A stretch of DNA of 64,000 bases from CAZSHG01 sp964459995 (GTDB lineage: Bacteria > UBP14 > UBA6098): contig CAYWOR010000012.1 of assembly GCA_964459995.1 (NCBI GenBank), positions 24,135 to 88,134 of the forward strand, given 5' to 3'. Below the pieces are notes generated by a model. It was not told the origin of the DNA. It searched no databases and worked only from the letters and a program-made list of their open reading frames with translations. Position numbers and translations under genes: made by a program. Positions 16,621 through 26,000 of this stretch are shown piece after piece. Every line of letters starts with the position of its first letter. The stretch's first letter is position 1.

Positions 16621-17526
16621 TTATTTTGTTTTTTCGAGGAGGATTCCCCATCGGGAACCGTGGTCGGAGATTGTTATTTCGGAAAAGCCGAATTTCTCCA
16701 TAAGTGCTATGAATACGGCGTTTCCAGCGAAAATAATGTCCGCTCTTGCGGGAGAAAAGGGGATCATGTCGGCAATTTCCGGGGTGGTTTTTTTTGAAAG
16801 TTCAAAGAATATTTCGTGTAAATGCGTGATTTTTAATTTCGAGCCGTGGACTTTTTCGTGCGAATATTCGCGAAGGGCGAGATTAATTGCTCCGAGAGTT
16901 GTTATCGTTCCACCGACTCCGACCAAATTCGTGTTTGTGGAATCTATCTCGAATGGGGGATTAATTTCGCTCGATATGTTTTCCAGCAAGCGATTTGTTG
17001 TTGTTGTTTCGAGGGGCGGGGTGGCGGAAAATCTTTCTGTGATGCTCACAGCTCCAATCGGAAGGCTCGTCCAGTTTTCGAGGCGCCCTTTTCCGAGAAT
17101 CATCTCCATACTTCCGCCGCCGAGATCGACTACGAGAGCATTTGAAGAGATCGAAAGCCCGGAGACCGCTCCAATAAAGGCATAACGGGCTTCCTCCTCC
17201 GGTGTTAGGATTCGCATCTTCTCGCCGACAGCTTGGCCGATTTTATTTGCGCACTCTTCGCCATTGGAGACACTTCTGAAGACTTCGGTGCCGTAAAGAA
17301 TAATTTCTTCAGCGCCGAGTTCTATCGCCTTGGAGTGGAATTCTCGAATCGCTTCTATAGCTGACAAGAGGGCTTTTTTGGAGATTATCCCCGCCTGTGT
17401 TAGATTTTTCCCGAGCCTCGGCTCTGCTAAATCTTGATAAATTGGAATTAATCTGCCGTCAATTATTTCTGCGGCGAGGACAAGAATCGAATTTGTGCCG
17501 ATGTCGATCGAAGCTTTAACTGTCAT
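16621..17526 (-). CDS. ppx: Ppx/GppA family phosphatase (exopolyphosphatase / pppGpp hydrolase)
   Basis: Hydrolyses polyphosphate ends or pppGpp. 301 residues, the short two-lobe form without the C-terminal HD-like extension. Seen: SIDIGTNSILVLAAE (phosphate-1 loop of the actin-like fold), YGTEVFRSVSN, EEARYAFIGA, VVDLGGGSMEMILG (phosphate-2), and GVGGTITTLGAI. Overlaps the vanZ-like gene by 11 nt, so it is translated with it and with uvrA. Which of the two substrates it prefers cannot be read from sequence. Confidence 0.9.
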   Translation of the reverse strand: MTVKASIDIGTNSILVLAAEIIDGRLIPIYQDLAEPRLGKNLTQAGIISKKALLSAIEAIREFHSKAIELGAEEIILYGTEVFRSVSNGEECANKIGQAVGEKMRILTPEEEARYAFIGAVSGLSISSNALVVDLGGGSMEMILGKGRLENWTSLPIGAVSITERFSATPPLETTTTNRLLENISSEINPPFEIDSTNTNLVGVGGTITTLGAINLALREYSHEKVHGSKLKITHLHEIFFELSKKTTPEIADMIPFSPARADIIFAGNAVFIALMEKFGFSEITISDHGSRWGILLEKTK

Positions 17527-17893
17527 ATTTATTGCGTTTTATTTTTATATATATGACAACTGTTACATAAGCCGATAACGCACCTAAGGTATTAGCCACA
17601 AAGTCCCATATATCGGCATTTCGGCTTGGAATACGGCTTTGAATAAGCTCGATTGCTACACCATAAATTGCAGGAAATACAAATGCCCACAGAAATTGCC
17701 GCTTACCCCTCAAAAACGGCAATGCGGCCATCACGCCGAGAACATAAAATGCTCCGAAATGAGCTATTTTATCGGATAAGGGAACATCGACCGGCGGCTC
17801 AGGAATCGGGATTACCGCAAGATATAGAATAATTAAAGCAAAGGCAATCGCGAAGAGTTTGTAAAGAAATACAGGCGGGTTTTTTGCTTGCAT
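17516..17893 (-). CDS. VanZ-like small membrane protein
   Basis: 125 residues with four predicted membrane segments: FLYKLFAIAFALIILYLAVI, IAHFGAFYVLGVMAALPFL, FLWAFVFPAIYGVAIELIQ and a last span around VANTLGALSAYVTVVIYI. The pattern SDKIAHFGAFYVLG ... YGVAIELIQSRIPSRNADIWDFVANTLGA is the VanZ-like family signature (H-F ... E-x-x-Q ... D-x-x-x-N-xx-G). Function of the family outside teicoplanin resistance is not established. ATG 17893 overlaps the uvrA stop (TAATG) and the end overlaps ppx, so the three genes form one coupled unit. Confidence 0.85.
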   Translation of the reverse strand: MQAKNPPVFLYKLFAIAFALIILYLAVIPIPEPPVDVPLSDKIAHFGAFYVLGVMAALPFLRGKRQFLWAFVFPAIYGVAIELIQSRIPSRNADIWDFVANTLGALSAYVTVVIYIKIKRNKYDS

Positions 17894-20730
17894 TATTCTG
17901 CCAGAGCTTTCTTCAGGAAGGTTCCGGTGTAGCTTGTAGGATGTGCGGCGATTTCTTCTGGGGTGCCCTTTGCGACAATCGTGCCGCCCCACTCGCCCCC
18001 CTCCGGACCGAGGTCGATGATGTAATCCGCTACCTTGAGAACGTCGAGGTTATGCTCGATGATTAGCACAGTGTTTCCTCGGTCTATGAGTTCCTGAAGG
18101 ACTTCGAGGAGGATTTTCACATCGTAGGCGTGAAGGCCGACTGTTGGCTCATCAAGGATATAGAGGGTGTTTCCCGTGCCACGTTTTGACAATTCTGTCG
18201 CAAGTTTGACACGTTGTGCCTCGCCACCGGAAAGGGTTATTGCCGATTGTCCGAGCTGGATATAGCCTAGACCGACGTCGTGAAGGGTTTTTAGCTTGTT
18301 CTCGATGGAAGTGATATTCGCGAAGAAATCGATGCCCTCGTCAACTGTCATTTGAAGGACTTCGGAGATGTTTTTGCCTTTGTATTTTATCTGCAAAGTC
18401 TCGCGGTTATAGCGTTTGCCGTTGCAGACGTCGCATGGGACATAGACATCGGGCAAGAAATGCATCTCGAGCTTGATTGTGCCGCCACCACCGCAGGTTT
18501 CGCATCTGCCGCCCTTGACATTGAAGGAGAATCGCCCTGATTTATAGCCTCTCGCGCGCGATTCGGGCAGGCTTGCGAAAAGTTCGCGGATTGGGTCGAA
18601 CACGCCGGTATAGGTGGCCGGATTGCTTCGCGGGGTTCTTCCGATGGGGGACTGGTCGATATTTATTACTTTGTCGAGATGTTCGAGTCCTCGGACGAAG
18701 CGGTATTGAAGGGGACGCACCTGTTTTTTCTGATAATATCTTGCGAGAATCGGGTAAAGTGTTTCGTTGATGAGAGTCGATTTTCCCGAGCCGGAGACGC
18801 CGGAGACGCAGATCATCTTCCCAAGCGGAAATTCGACGTCGATGTTCGCGAGATTATTGCCGGCGGCGCCTTCGATTGCGAGAACTTTGCCGGTGCCTTT
18901 TCTGCGCTTTTTCGGAGCGGGTATAGTGAGTTTGCCTGCGAGATAGCGGCCGGTGTGGGATTTATCGCATTTTTCGATCTCGCTCGGAGTGCCTGCGCAG
19001 ACTACCTCTCCGCCGTGAACTCCGGCGGCGGGGCCAAGGTCGATAACATAATCTGCGGCTTGAATGGTCTCGATATCGTGTTCGACGACGATAACGGTGT
19101 TGCCGATGTCGCGCATGGATTTAAGCGTATTAAGCAGTTTCAGATTGTCGCGCTGGTGAAGGCCTATCGAAGGTTCGTCAAGAACATACATCACGCCGAC
19201 GAGCCGTGAGCCTATCTGGGTCGCGAGATGGATTCTCTGCGCTTCGCCGCCCGAGAGTGTGCTCGACTGACGGTTCAGCGTCAGATAGCTAACGCCGACG
19301 TCATCGAGGAAGCGAAGCCTTTCGCGGATTTCTTTGAGGATTTGTTTCGCGATTATCATCTCGCGCTCGGAGAGCTTGTTATCGAGCTTTTCGAAGAACT
19401 CGACCGCCTCGGATATGCTCATCATGGAGACTTCGTGGATTCCCATTCCGCCGACACGGACACTTCGCGCCTCGATACGTAGGCGCGAGCCGCCGCAGTC
19501 CGGGCATGGGGATTGGCTCATGAAACTCTCAATCCAAGAGCGTATGCCCGCGCTATTTGTCTCGTGATAGCGGCGTTTTAGATTGGGGACGACGCCTTCG
19601 TAAGCGCTTTGCCATTCTCCTTTGGCCTTTCCGGAGGAGGATTCGTAGGTAAATTTGAATTCTTTTTTTCCGCTTCCGTATAGGACTATTTTCTTGAAGT
19701 CGTCAGGAAGCTTTTCCCATGGTCGATAGGGATCGATGTCCATCTCGCGGGCGATTGTTCGCACCATCCGCCCCCAATGCCTTCCGCTGGGGTCTCCCCA
19801 GGCTTTCACCGCGCCTTCCATAATGCTTTTGGTCTTATCGGGGATGATTAGGTCGGGGTCGAGTTTGCGCTCTGTGCCGAGGCCGTCGCAGGTGGGGCAA
19901 GCACCGTAGGGGTTATTGAAACTGAAGGACCGCGGCTGAAGCTCCTCGAATGAGATTCCACAGGTTGGACAGGCGTAGTTTTCGCTAAAAATGGAATCCT
20001 CGACGCTGTCCATATCGTGGATGATAATCATCCCCTCGCCGAATTTAAGCGCTGTTTCGACCGATTCGGTCAGGCGTTGTTCGATTCCGGGTTTCAAGAC
20101 GAGCCTGTCCACAACGATTTCTATTTCGTGATTTACCTTTTTATTGAGCTTGATTTCTTCTTCGAGGTTATGAATTTCACCGTCCACCCGAACGCGGACG
20201 AAACCTTCGCGGGAAATTTCGTCGAAAAGTTCGCGATATTCACCTTTACGTGACCTTACCATCGGTGCGAGAACGAGCAGTTTGCGGCCTTCTTCCCATT
20301 GCATGATTCTATCGACAATGCCCTGCACGCTCCATCTGCTAATTTCGCGGCCGCACTGGTAGCAATGGGCGATTCCGATGCGCGCATAGAGAAGGCGGAG
20401 ATAGTCGTAGATTTCGGTTACGGTGGCGACAGTTGAGCGCGGGTTGTGGCTGGCGCGCCTTTGCTCGATTGCGACAGCAGGCGAGAGTCCCTCGATGTGA
20501 TCGACATCGGGCTTTTCCATCAGCGCGAGAAATTGTCTTGCGTAGGCGGAGAGGGATTCGACATAGCGGCGCTGGCCTTCGGCGAAAAGGGTGTCGAAGG
20601 CGAGACTGCTTTTGCCGCTTCCGGATAGTCCGGTGATAACGGTGAGTTTGTCCCGCGGGATTACAACGTCGATATTCTTGAGATTGTGTTCCCGTGCGCC
20701 TTTGATGATGATATTTTCGGAGTGTGCCAT
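17893..20730 (-). CDS. uvrA: Excinuclease ABC subunit A
   Basis: DNA-damage sensor of nucleotide excision repair. 945 residues, full length. Seen: Walker A GLSGSGKSSLAFDTLF and GVSGSGKSTLINETLY; zinc module CPTCGISF with CPTCDGLG and second module CETCGGGG with CDVCNGKRYN; two ABC signatures LSGGEAQRIHLATQIG and LSGGEAQRVKLATELS with DEPSIGLH and DEPTVGLH. Start set at ATG 20730 (MAHSENIIIKGAREHNLKN), the usual UvrA beginning; a longer reading from 20787 would place the start inside the predicted promoter. First gene of the uvrA-vanZ-ppx unit. Confidence 0.97.
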   Translation of the reverse strand: MAHSENIIIKGAREHNLKNIDVVIPRDKLTVITGLSGSGKSSLAFDTLFAEGQRRYVESLSAYARQFLALMEKPDVDHIEGLSPAVAIEQRRASHNPRSTVATVTEIYDYLRLLYARIGIAHCYQCGREISRWSVQGIVDRIMQWEEGRKLLVLAPMVRSRKGEYRELFDEISREGFVRVRVDGEIHNLEEEIKLNKKVNHEIEIVVDRLVLKPGIEQRLTESVETALKFGEGMIIIHDMDSVEDSIFSENYACPTCGISFEELQPRSFSFNNPYGACPTCDGLGTERKLDPDLIIPDKTKSIMEGAVKAWGDPSGRHWGRMVRTIAREMDIDPYRPWEKLPDDFKKIVLYGSGKKEFKFTYESSSGKAKGEWQSAYEGVVPNLKRRYHETNSAGIRSWIESFMSQSPCPDCGGSRLRIEARSVRVGGMGIHEVSMMSISEAVEFFEKLDNKLSEREMIIAKQILKEIRERLRFLDDVGVSYLTLNRQSSTLSGGEAQRIHLATQIGSRLVGVMYVLDEPSIGLHQRDNLKLLNTLKSMRDIGNTVIVVEHDIETIQAADYVIDLGPAAGVHGGEVVCAGTPSEIEKCDKSHTGRYLAGKLTIPAPKKRRKGTGKVLAIEGAAGNNLANIDVEFPLGKMICVSGVSGSGKSTLINETLYPILARYYQKKQVRPLQYRFVRGLEHLDKVINIDQSPIGRTPRSNPATYTGVFDPIRELFASLPESRARGYKSGRFSFNVKGGRCETCGGGGTIKLEMHFLPDVYVPCDVCNGKRYNRETLQIKYKGKNISEVLQMTVDEGIDFFANITSIENKLKTLHDVGLGYIQLGQSAITLSGGEAQRVKLATELSKRGTGNTLYILDEPTVGLHAYDVKILLEVLQELIDRGNTVLIIEHNLDVLKVADYIIDLGPEGGEWGGTIVAKGTPEEIAAHPTSYTGTFLKKALAE

Positions 20731-20759
20731 GATCTTAGTTAGAATTTGACATTTAGATA

Positions 20760-20787
20760 AGTATATTCGAAAACCTCCGCATTTCAA
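20760..20787 (-). promoter_or_regulatory. Probable promoter of uvrA
   Basis: Minus-strand TTGAAA (complement of 20782-20787), 16-nt spacer, TATACT (20760-20765), about 30 nt before the uvrA ATG. No LexA-like box was seen. Confidence 0.45.
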
Positions 20788-20873
20788 GGTTTAATCAATA
20801 TAGTTATGTCGAATTTTTGCGATTGGGTGGGGCGGTCGTCCTAATCGAAGCACAAATTGCGGGTATTTTGACA

Positions 20874-20902
20874 TTGACATCGAACGGTATTAAAAATATA
20901 TT
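20874..20902 (+). promoter_or_regulatory. Strong sigma-70 type promoter for the TPR/histidine kinase run
   Basis: TTGACA (20874-20879), 17-nt spacer, TATATT (20897-20902), then a leader of about 35 nt with AAGGAG before ATG 20943. Confidence 0.65.
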
Positions 20903-20942
20903 TCACAGTTAATATCGACTTGAACTGCAAGGAGATTTAAAA

Positions 20943-22190
20943 ATGAGAGCTATCACCTTTCTGTTATTATTGGTCGTTGTTGGATGTCTTTTCGCCGGCT
21001 CGAAAGGCCCCTCTCCAGACCAGCTCGCCGCAGAAGATTCCGTCGCAATAGCGGCCAAACAGGACTCTTTGGATTTTGAAAAGAGAAAAGCCCTGTCCCT
21101 CGGCCTCGAATATTATAAGAATGCTCAATATGACGACGCTATCCCCTATTTCCGCAGAATAATCAACGAGCTTGACCCCGACGAGGAGCGTGCATGGAAA
21201 TATCTCGCGGACAGTTATCTTCGTCAGGGGAAGCCGGACAGCGCGATGGCGGTCTATCTGGACGGCATCGCGAAATTCCCGGACAGGGGGTATCTTCACC
21301 GCGGGTGCGCGCTGATTATCCAGGGAAGAGCTTCCGAGAACCCTGATGCTCAGCAGGAATTGCTTCAGGAGGCCTTGGAGGGCTATAAAACCGCCTGCTC
21401 GCTCGATGAGTCCGATGCTTTTTCGGCAGAGCAAATTGCGAGAATTTATCTTTCTCAGGCCAAGCTCGATTCGGCTATGATTTGGTTCGAAGTGGCCGCC
21501 ATGGCAGATTCTAACAACGCCGATATTTGGGAAAGGCTTGCGGATTTGTATATGATACGCGGCAATTGGACCGGCGTTCTGAACGCATACACGAATCTTC
21601 ACAGAATCAAACCCGAGAACCCTGAATATCTTCTGAACAAGGGACGTGCGCAGGCGAATACGGGAAATTATAGCGAAGCGGTCTCGACGCTCGACGATTA
21701 CATTAAAAATAATCCGGCTGATGCCCGTGGTTATCAATATATGGGGCTTGTTCACGCCGCGAATAATAAGTATTCAGACGCGATGAAATCATTCGCCGAG
21801 GCGGAAAAGCTCGATCCCCGCAATGTCAAGCTCCTGCTCGATATGGCCGATATCTATGTCGATATGAAGCAATTCGATAATGCGGCTTCGTATTTGAACA
21901 AGGCGCGCCGTGTCGAGCCTGACAACTGCCAGGCGATTGTTGTCGAGGGGAATATCTGTGTGGGAAGGGCGCGTGCCAATGTCCCTGCGGAGGGTATCGG
22001 AGTGCGTGAGAAGCTGAGTTTCGAGTGTTGCCATGAGATTTACCGTCGTGCGCGCCGCTCCGATTGCGGAAGATGGGCGAATGTCGCCAAATCGAAGATG
22101 GATTTCATTAATCAATACCTGCCGACCGAGCAGGAAAAGAATGAATTTTTCTTCATTCATCCCGAATTGCGGGGGAAGATTTGCCAATGA
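20943..22190 (+). CDS. TPR-repeat envelope protein, probable lipoprotein
   Basis: 415 residues. N-terminal signal with a lipobox-like VVGC (Cys15) after LLLLVV. From about residue 50 to 335 there are about eight tetratricopeptide repeats (for example ALSLGLEYYKNAQYDDAIPY, YQYMGLVHAANNKYSDAMKS, PDSAMAVYLDGIAKFP). The last 70 residues are not TPR and carry four cysteines. TPR proteins are scaffolds; no catalytic motif is visible. AAGGAG precedes ATG. Its stop overlaps the next gene (ATGA). With the next gene it forms a TPR lipoprotein pair ahead of a histidine kinase and a PorE-like protein, so a role in envelope assembly or secretion is a reasonable inference, not shown. Confidence 0.85.
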   Translation: MRAITFLLLLVVVGCLFAGSKGPSPDQLAAEDSVAIAAKQDSLDFEKRKALSLGLEYYKNAQYDDAIPYFRRIINELDPDEERAWKYLADSYLRQGKPDSAMAVYLDGIAKFPDRGYLHRGCALIIQGRASENPDAQQELLQEALEGYKTACSLDESDAFSAEQIARIYLSQAKLDSAMIWFEVAAMADSNNADIWERLADLYMIRGNWTGVLNAYTNLHRIKPENPEYLLNKGRAQANTGNYSEAVSTLDDYIKNNPADARGYQYMGLVHAANNKYSDAMKSFAEAEKLDPRNVKLLLDMADIYVDMKQFDNAASYLNKARRVEPDNCQAIVVEGNICVGRARANVPAEGIGVREKLSFECCHEIYRRARRSDCGRWANVAKSKMDFINQYLPTEQEKNEFFFIHPELRGKICQ

Positions 22191-22957
22191 TAAAATCGAC
22201 TTCGAAAATATCGCGGATTCTCTTTCTGAGCCTCGCCTGCATTGTTTTTTCGCTTTCATTTGGTGGATGCTGGACGAGCAAAGAGGAAAAACAGCTTCTC
22301 GAGGCCACGCCATTTTATGAATCCAGCAGGGCTTATCTTCGCGAGGGCAAAAACGACCGCGCGAAGGAGGAGATTGTCAAGGCTTTGGAGCGGTATCCGG
22401 GTTATGTCGAGGCTCATTTGGTTTATCAGAGGATTCGCGCGGGCGAGGTCGGCCCGGAGAAGCTTCTCGACGAATATGATCGCTTGCTAAAGCAGAACCA
22501 GAGCGATCCTTCGTTCCACTTCCTCTATGCGAGGCTACTGGGAGAGATTGAAAAGCAGGAAGCGGTTCTGAACCGCGTTGTCGAGCTTGATGATAGAAAC
22601 CCATGGGGCTATTTCGGGCTTGGATGGGTCGCCTTCAAACGTTCGGATTATGAAGCCGCGGCGGAATTTTTTCGGAAAAGTATCGAGCTTACGCCGAATA
22701 AGCCGCTTTTTCATAACGATCTCGGTTGTGTTTATTTTTATCAGGGCACTTATGACGATGCTATCGCCGAGCTTACTGTTGCGCGCGAACTCGATCCGCT
22801 CTATCCCTCGGCCTACGCAAATCTTGCGACTGCATACTATCAGCGCGGCGATTTCGACCTTGCGGTGAATATGCTCGAGGAGTATATCCGTCTGGCACCG
22901 TCCGCACCGGATATTTCCGAGATGAAAATAAAGCTAATCCAGTTGCGCGGTAAGTAA
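22187..22957 (+). CDS. TPR-repeat lipoprotein
   Basis: 256 residues. Signal peptide ending in lipobox SFGGC (Cys28), so probably lipid-anchored. Five or six TPR units cover about 45-250, the clearest being NPWGYFGLGWVAFKRSDYEA, FHNDLGCVYFYQGTYDDAI and SAYANLATAYYQRGDFDLA. ATG 22187 overlaps the stop of the preceding TPR gene (ATGA), which fixes the start. The layout resembles small TPR lipoproteins such as PilF/PilW or BamD, but similarity is only at repeat level. The pil cluster is divergently placed 6 kb away, so a pilotin role is possible but unproven. Confidence 0.85.
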   Translation: MIKSTSKISRILFLSLACIVFSLSFGGCWTSKEEKQLLEATPFYESSRAYLREGKNDRAKEEIVKALERYPGYVEAHLVYQRIRAGEVGPEKLLDEYDRLLKQNQSDPSFHFLYARLLGEIEKQEAVLNRVVELDDRNPWGYFGLGWVAFKRSDYEAAAEFFRKSIELTPNKPLFHNDLGCVYFYQGTYDDAIAELTVARELDPLYPSAYANLATAYYQRGDFDLAVNMLEEYIRLAPSAPDISEMKIKLIQLRGK

Positions 22958-23012
22958 CCTACTAAGAAGTTCCGTTTTTCCGATATTAACTCGAAAGGGG
23001 CGCCGCTTTTCT

Positions 23013-24356
23013 GTGGCGAAAATGACAAAACCAATAAAAAAAATTTCGGGAAGCCAGCTTGGACGATTGGTCAGATTAGTTGCTCTGGCGGTTGCAGTTG
23101 TCTTGATTGTGTTTAACATCGGAAATATCCTTCTTTACAATCAGATCGAGCCTCTCATCTCCGAGCGGATGGGTTCGAGCCAGGCTTTCTCTGCCAAAGC
23201 GGCTTCTCAGGCTCTTCGCCCCTCGTGGATACGCTCCTATTCCGCACATTCCAGCGGCGCTTACGGCAAGATGCTTACGAGCCTTATCGACGAATTTCGC
23301 GAGAACGGGAATTTTGTGTCTGTAACGCTTTTGGACACCTCCGGCACTGTGGTTTACTCTTCAGGCGGGGGGTATCATCCGGGCGAGTATTTTCACTATC
23401 TCGCTATCGATAAATCCGCTTTCAACTCTGCAATGGCGGGGATTCCTGATTTCACGGAGCTTTACGAAGGCTCCGGAATATATCTTCGCGGGGCTTATGC
23501 ACCGGTTTATGATGAACTTGGCGAGGTCGAGTGGATAATCGGAACCGAGGCTGGCGCTGAATATTATGCAATTCTCGGCACGATGAAGCGTAATTTATTG
23601 TTGTTTATATTCTTATCTCTTGTCGTGGCGATTGTTGCCGGCGCAATATTGTTGTCTGCCGCAGTTGAATTAAACAGAATGGAAAAACGTCTTGTGCAAG
23701 CATCTACGCTATCTTCCATCGGCGAGATGGCCTCCGGTGTGGCGCATGAGGTTCGCAATCCCTTGGCGATAATTAGCGGCTCGACCGAAAGACTTCGTAA
23801 ATCCGAAAAGCCGGAAGAACGCACGCAGTTGCTTAATTTTATCGAAGAGGAAGTCAACCGGATCGATGATATTCTAACCGGATATCTTTCTTTCGCGAGA
23901 CCTGCGGTTGGCGACGCGCGCAAAATCCTTCTCGGAGAGCTTGCCTGCGACATCGCAAATAGAATTATAAAGCGCGCGCAGGAAAGCGATGTCCAGATCG
24001 AGATTGAAATCGAGAAGGACGGCGAGGTTGTTATCGCAGAAAGCGCTATACGGCGGGCTTTGCTGAATCTTTATCTCAATGCAATCGAGGCGATGCCCGG
24101 CGGAGGGAAGCTCAAGATAAGAAGTTCGAGGTCTTTGGGGCGTATTCGCCTCGAAATCGCGGACAATGGAATCGGGATGTCGAAAAACACGCTGGACAGG
24201 ATATTCGAGCCTTTCGTTACGAGCAAATCCAGTGGCACCGGCCTCGGCCTGACCCTCGTGAAGAATATTATCGAGAACGCGGGCGGCGAGATTTCCGTAT
24301 CGAGCAAACGCGGCGTCGGAACCTCCTTCTTTATCGACCTTCCAGTTGTCGATTAA
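23013..24356 (+). CDS. Membrane sensor histidine kinase (NtrB/AtoS type)
   Basis: 447 residues. Two transmembrane helices (about 19-44 and 196-220) enclose a periplasmic sensor region of about 150 residues that looks PAS/Cache-like (VSVTLLDTSGTVVYSSGGGY). The cytoplasmic part holds an H box GVAHEVRNPLAI with phosphoacceptor His245, an N box LYLNAIEAMPGG, a G1 box ADNGIGM, an F box IFEPFVTSKSSG and a G2 box TGLGLTLVKNI. No receiver domain and no response-regulator gene adjoins, so the partner is elsewhere. This kinase subfamily usually works with sigma-54 response regulators; the GAF activator at 8.7 kb lacks a receiver domain and is not an obvious partner. Start is GTG 23013 or ATG 23022. Confidence 0.93.
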   Translation: MAKMTKPIKKISGSQLGRLVRLVALAVAVVLIVFNIGNILLYNQIEPLISERMGSSQAFSAKAASQALRPSWIRSYSAHSSGAYGKMLTSLIDEFRENGNFVSVTLLDTSGTVVYSSGGGYHPGEYFHYLAIDKSAFNSAMAGIPDFTELYEGSGIYLRGAYAPVYDELGEVEWIIGTEAGAEYYAILGTMKRNLLLFIFLSLVVAIVAGAILLSAAVELNRMEKRLVQASTLSSIGEMASGVAHEVRNPLAIISGSTERLRKSEKPEERTQLLNFIEEEVNRIDDILTGYLSFARPAVGDARKILLGELACDIANRIIKRAQESDVQIEIEIEKDGEVVIAESAIRRALLNLYLNAIEAMPGGGKLKIRSSRSLGRIRLEIADNGIGMSKNTLDRIFEPFVTSKSSGTGLGLTLVKNIIENAGGEISVSSKRGVGTSFFIDLPVVD

Positions 24357-24394
24357 TTCCGAATGGCCCAATTTTTGCGGCATGTTTTGTTCAA

Positions 24395-25999
24395 ATGCTT
24401 AGATATGCCATCATACTGCTTTCGATAGCCTCCTTTGCCCTTTTCGGACAGGAAGCTACCGCGCAAACTGTCGAGGAGACTTTGCGAATCGAGATTCCTC
24501 TTTCCGAGGGCGATTCAACCTTCATTTTTGAAGCTCCGGTGAAATCTCCACAGCCTCAAAATCCTATCGAAGAAATAATTCCGCCCACAAACCTTAGCGA
24601 TGTCAATTCGATTCACTCCGATTTTGCGCCATATGTTTCGGCATCCGGCGACAGGCTTTATTTCTCGAGCCTTCGTGAGAGCGACAGCGAGAATCTCTAT
24701 GTCTCCGAATTCGTAAACAACCGCTGGCAAAAACCCTATCCGCTTGGTCCGCCGATAAATACGAAGGCGAACGAGGGAAGTATGGCGATTTCCTCCGACG
24801 GCAATCTTATCGTTTTTACTGCGTGCGGAAGACCGGACACTTACGGCGGTTGCGATTTATATTTTTCTGAACGCACACTGGACGGCTGGTCTGAGCCGCG
24901 CAATCTTGGCAGAAATGTCAACAGTGCGGGCTGGGACGGGCACCCCTCGATTTCTTCCGATGGCAAATGGTTGTATTTTTCCAGCGACCGTTACGGCGGT
25001 TTCGGAGGGCGTGATATTTGGCGCGCGCCTCGCAAAGACAGCGGTTGGGGGAAAGCTGAGAATCTCAAATACCCTATCAACAACGCGCGGGATCAGGCAA
25101 GCCCATTCATCCATCCGGACGGGACGACGTTGTATTTCGCCTCGGCGGGGCATGGCGGGCTTGGCATGCTCGATGTTTTCAAGTCGGAGCGAGATTCTTC
25201 GGGGAATTGGTCAGAGCCTGTTAATTTAGGCCCTCCGGTGAATACTCCGGGGTCGGATTATTTTTTTAGTATTCCCGCCAAGGGCGATATTATTTATTTT
25301 GCCAGCGACCGTCGCGGCGGCTATGGCGGGTTCGATATTTATTGGTTGCCGCTTTCTGAAGCGCTTAGGCCGAAAGTGGTTGCCACTCTGGCCGGCAAAG
25401 TTACCGATAGAGAGACCGGCGCGCCACTCGATGCGGTCATCACTGTCGAGAGAATAGCCACCGGCGAGGTGCTTGCCGAGCCGCGGACCAACCCCGAGAC
25501 CGGCGAGTTCTTCATCGTTCTACCGGCCGGAGAGACCTATGGAATAAGCGTTTCCGCAGTCGGCTATGCCTTTTCGAGCGAAAGATACGACATTCCGGTC
25601 GAGGAGGGATATCAGGAACTTCGCATGGACTTCAAGCTGTCGCGCGTTAAGGTCGGCGAGATTGTCGAAATGCGCAATATCTTCTTCGATTTTAACTCTG
25701 ACCAACTCAAATCGGAGTCAGAATCCGAGCTTCAGCGCGTTTTGAAGCTCCTCACAGATTATCCCGATCTTCACATCGAGATTCAGGGGCATGCGGATTC
25801 AATCGGGACGAAGGAGTATAATCTCGACCTTTCCAAACGTCGTGCCATGGCGGTTTTGCGCTGGCTGGTCGATCGCGGTGTCGCCGCAAAGAGACTCAAA
25901 GCCGAGGGCATGGGCGATGCTGTTCCTGTCGCGGACAATGTCTCCGAAGAGGGCAGACAGCTCAATCGCAGAACAGAATTCCATATAATAGGAAATTGA
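24395..25999 (+). CDS. PorE-like outer-membrane protein: PD40 propeller, regulatory-like domain, OmpA domain
   Basis: 534 residues. Signal peptide cut near FGQEATAQ. About 70-325: PD40/WD40-like beta-propeller repeats (FAPYVSASGDRLYFSSLRES, HPSISSDGKWLYFSSDRYGG, DIIYFASDRRGGYGGFDIYW). About 330-410: carboxypeptidase-regulatory-like beta sandwich (AGKVTDRETGAPLDAVITVE). About 425-534: OmpA peptidoglycan-binding domain (IFFDFNSDQLKSES, IQGHADSIGTKEYNLDLSKR). This order is that of PorE, the peptidoglycan-bound T9SS component, minus its N-terminal TPR; the two TPR proteins upstream might supply that part (inference). Similar proteins without a secretion role exist. No ribosome site at ATG 24395. 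Confidence 0.85.
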   Translation: MLRYAIILLSIASFALFGQEATAQTVEETLRIEIPLSEGDSTFIFEAPVKSPQPQNPIEEIIPPTNLSDVNSIHSDFAPYVSASGDRLYFSSLRESDSENLYVSEFVNNRWQKPYPLGPPINTKANEGSMAISSDGNLIVFTACGRPDTYGGCDLYFSERTLDGWSEPRNLGRNVNSAGWDGHPSISSDGKWLYFSSDRYGGFGGRDIWRAPRKDSGWGKAENLKYPINNARDQASPFIHPDGTTLYFASAGHGGLGMLDVFKSERDSSGNWSEPVNLGPPVNTPGSDYFFSIPAKGDIIYFASDRRGGYGGFDIYWLPLSEALRPKVVATLAGKVTDRETGAPLDAVITVERIATGEVLAEPRTNPETGEFFIVLPAGETYGISVSAVGYAFSSERYDIPVEEGYQELRMDFKLSRVKVGEIVEMRNIFFDFNSDQLKSESESELQRVLKLLTDYPDLHIEIQGHADSIGTKEYNLDLSKRRAMAVLRWLVDRGVAAKRLKAEGMGDAVPVADNVSEEGRQLNRRTEFHIIGN

Positions 26000-26000
26000 T

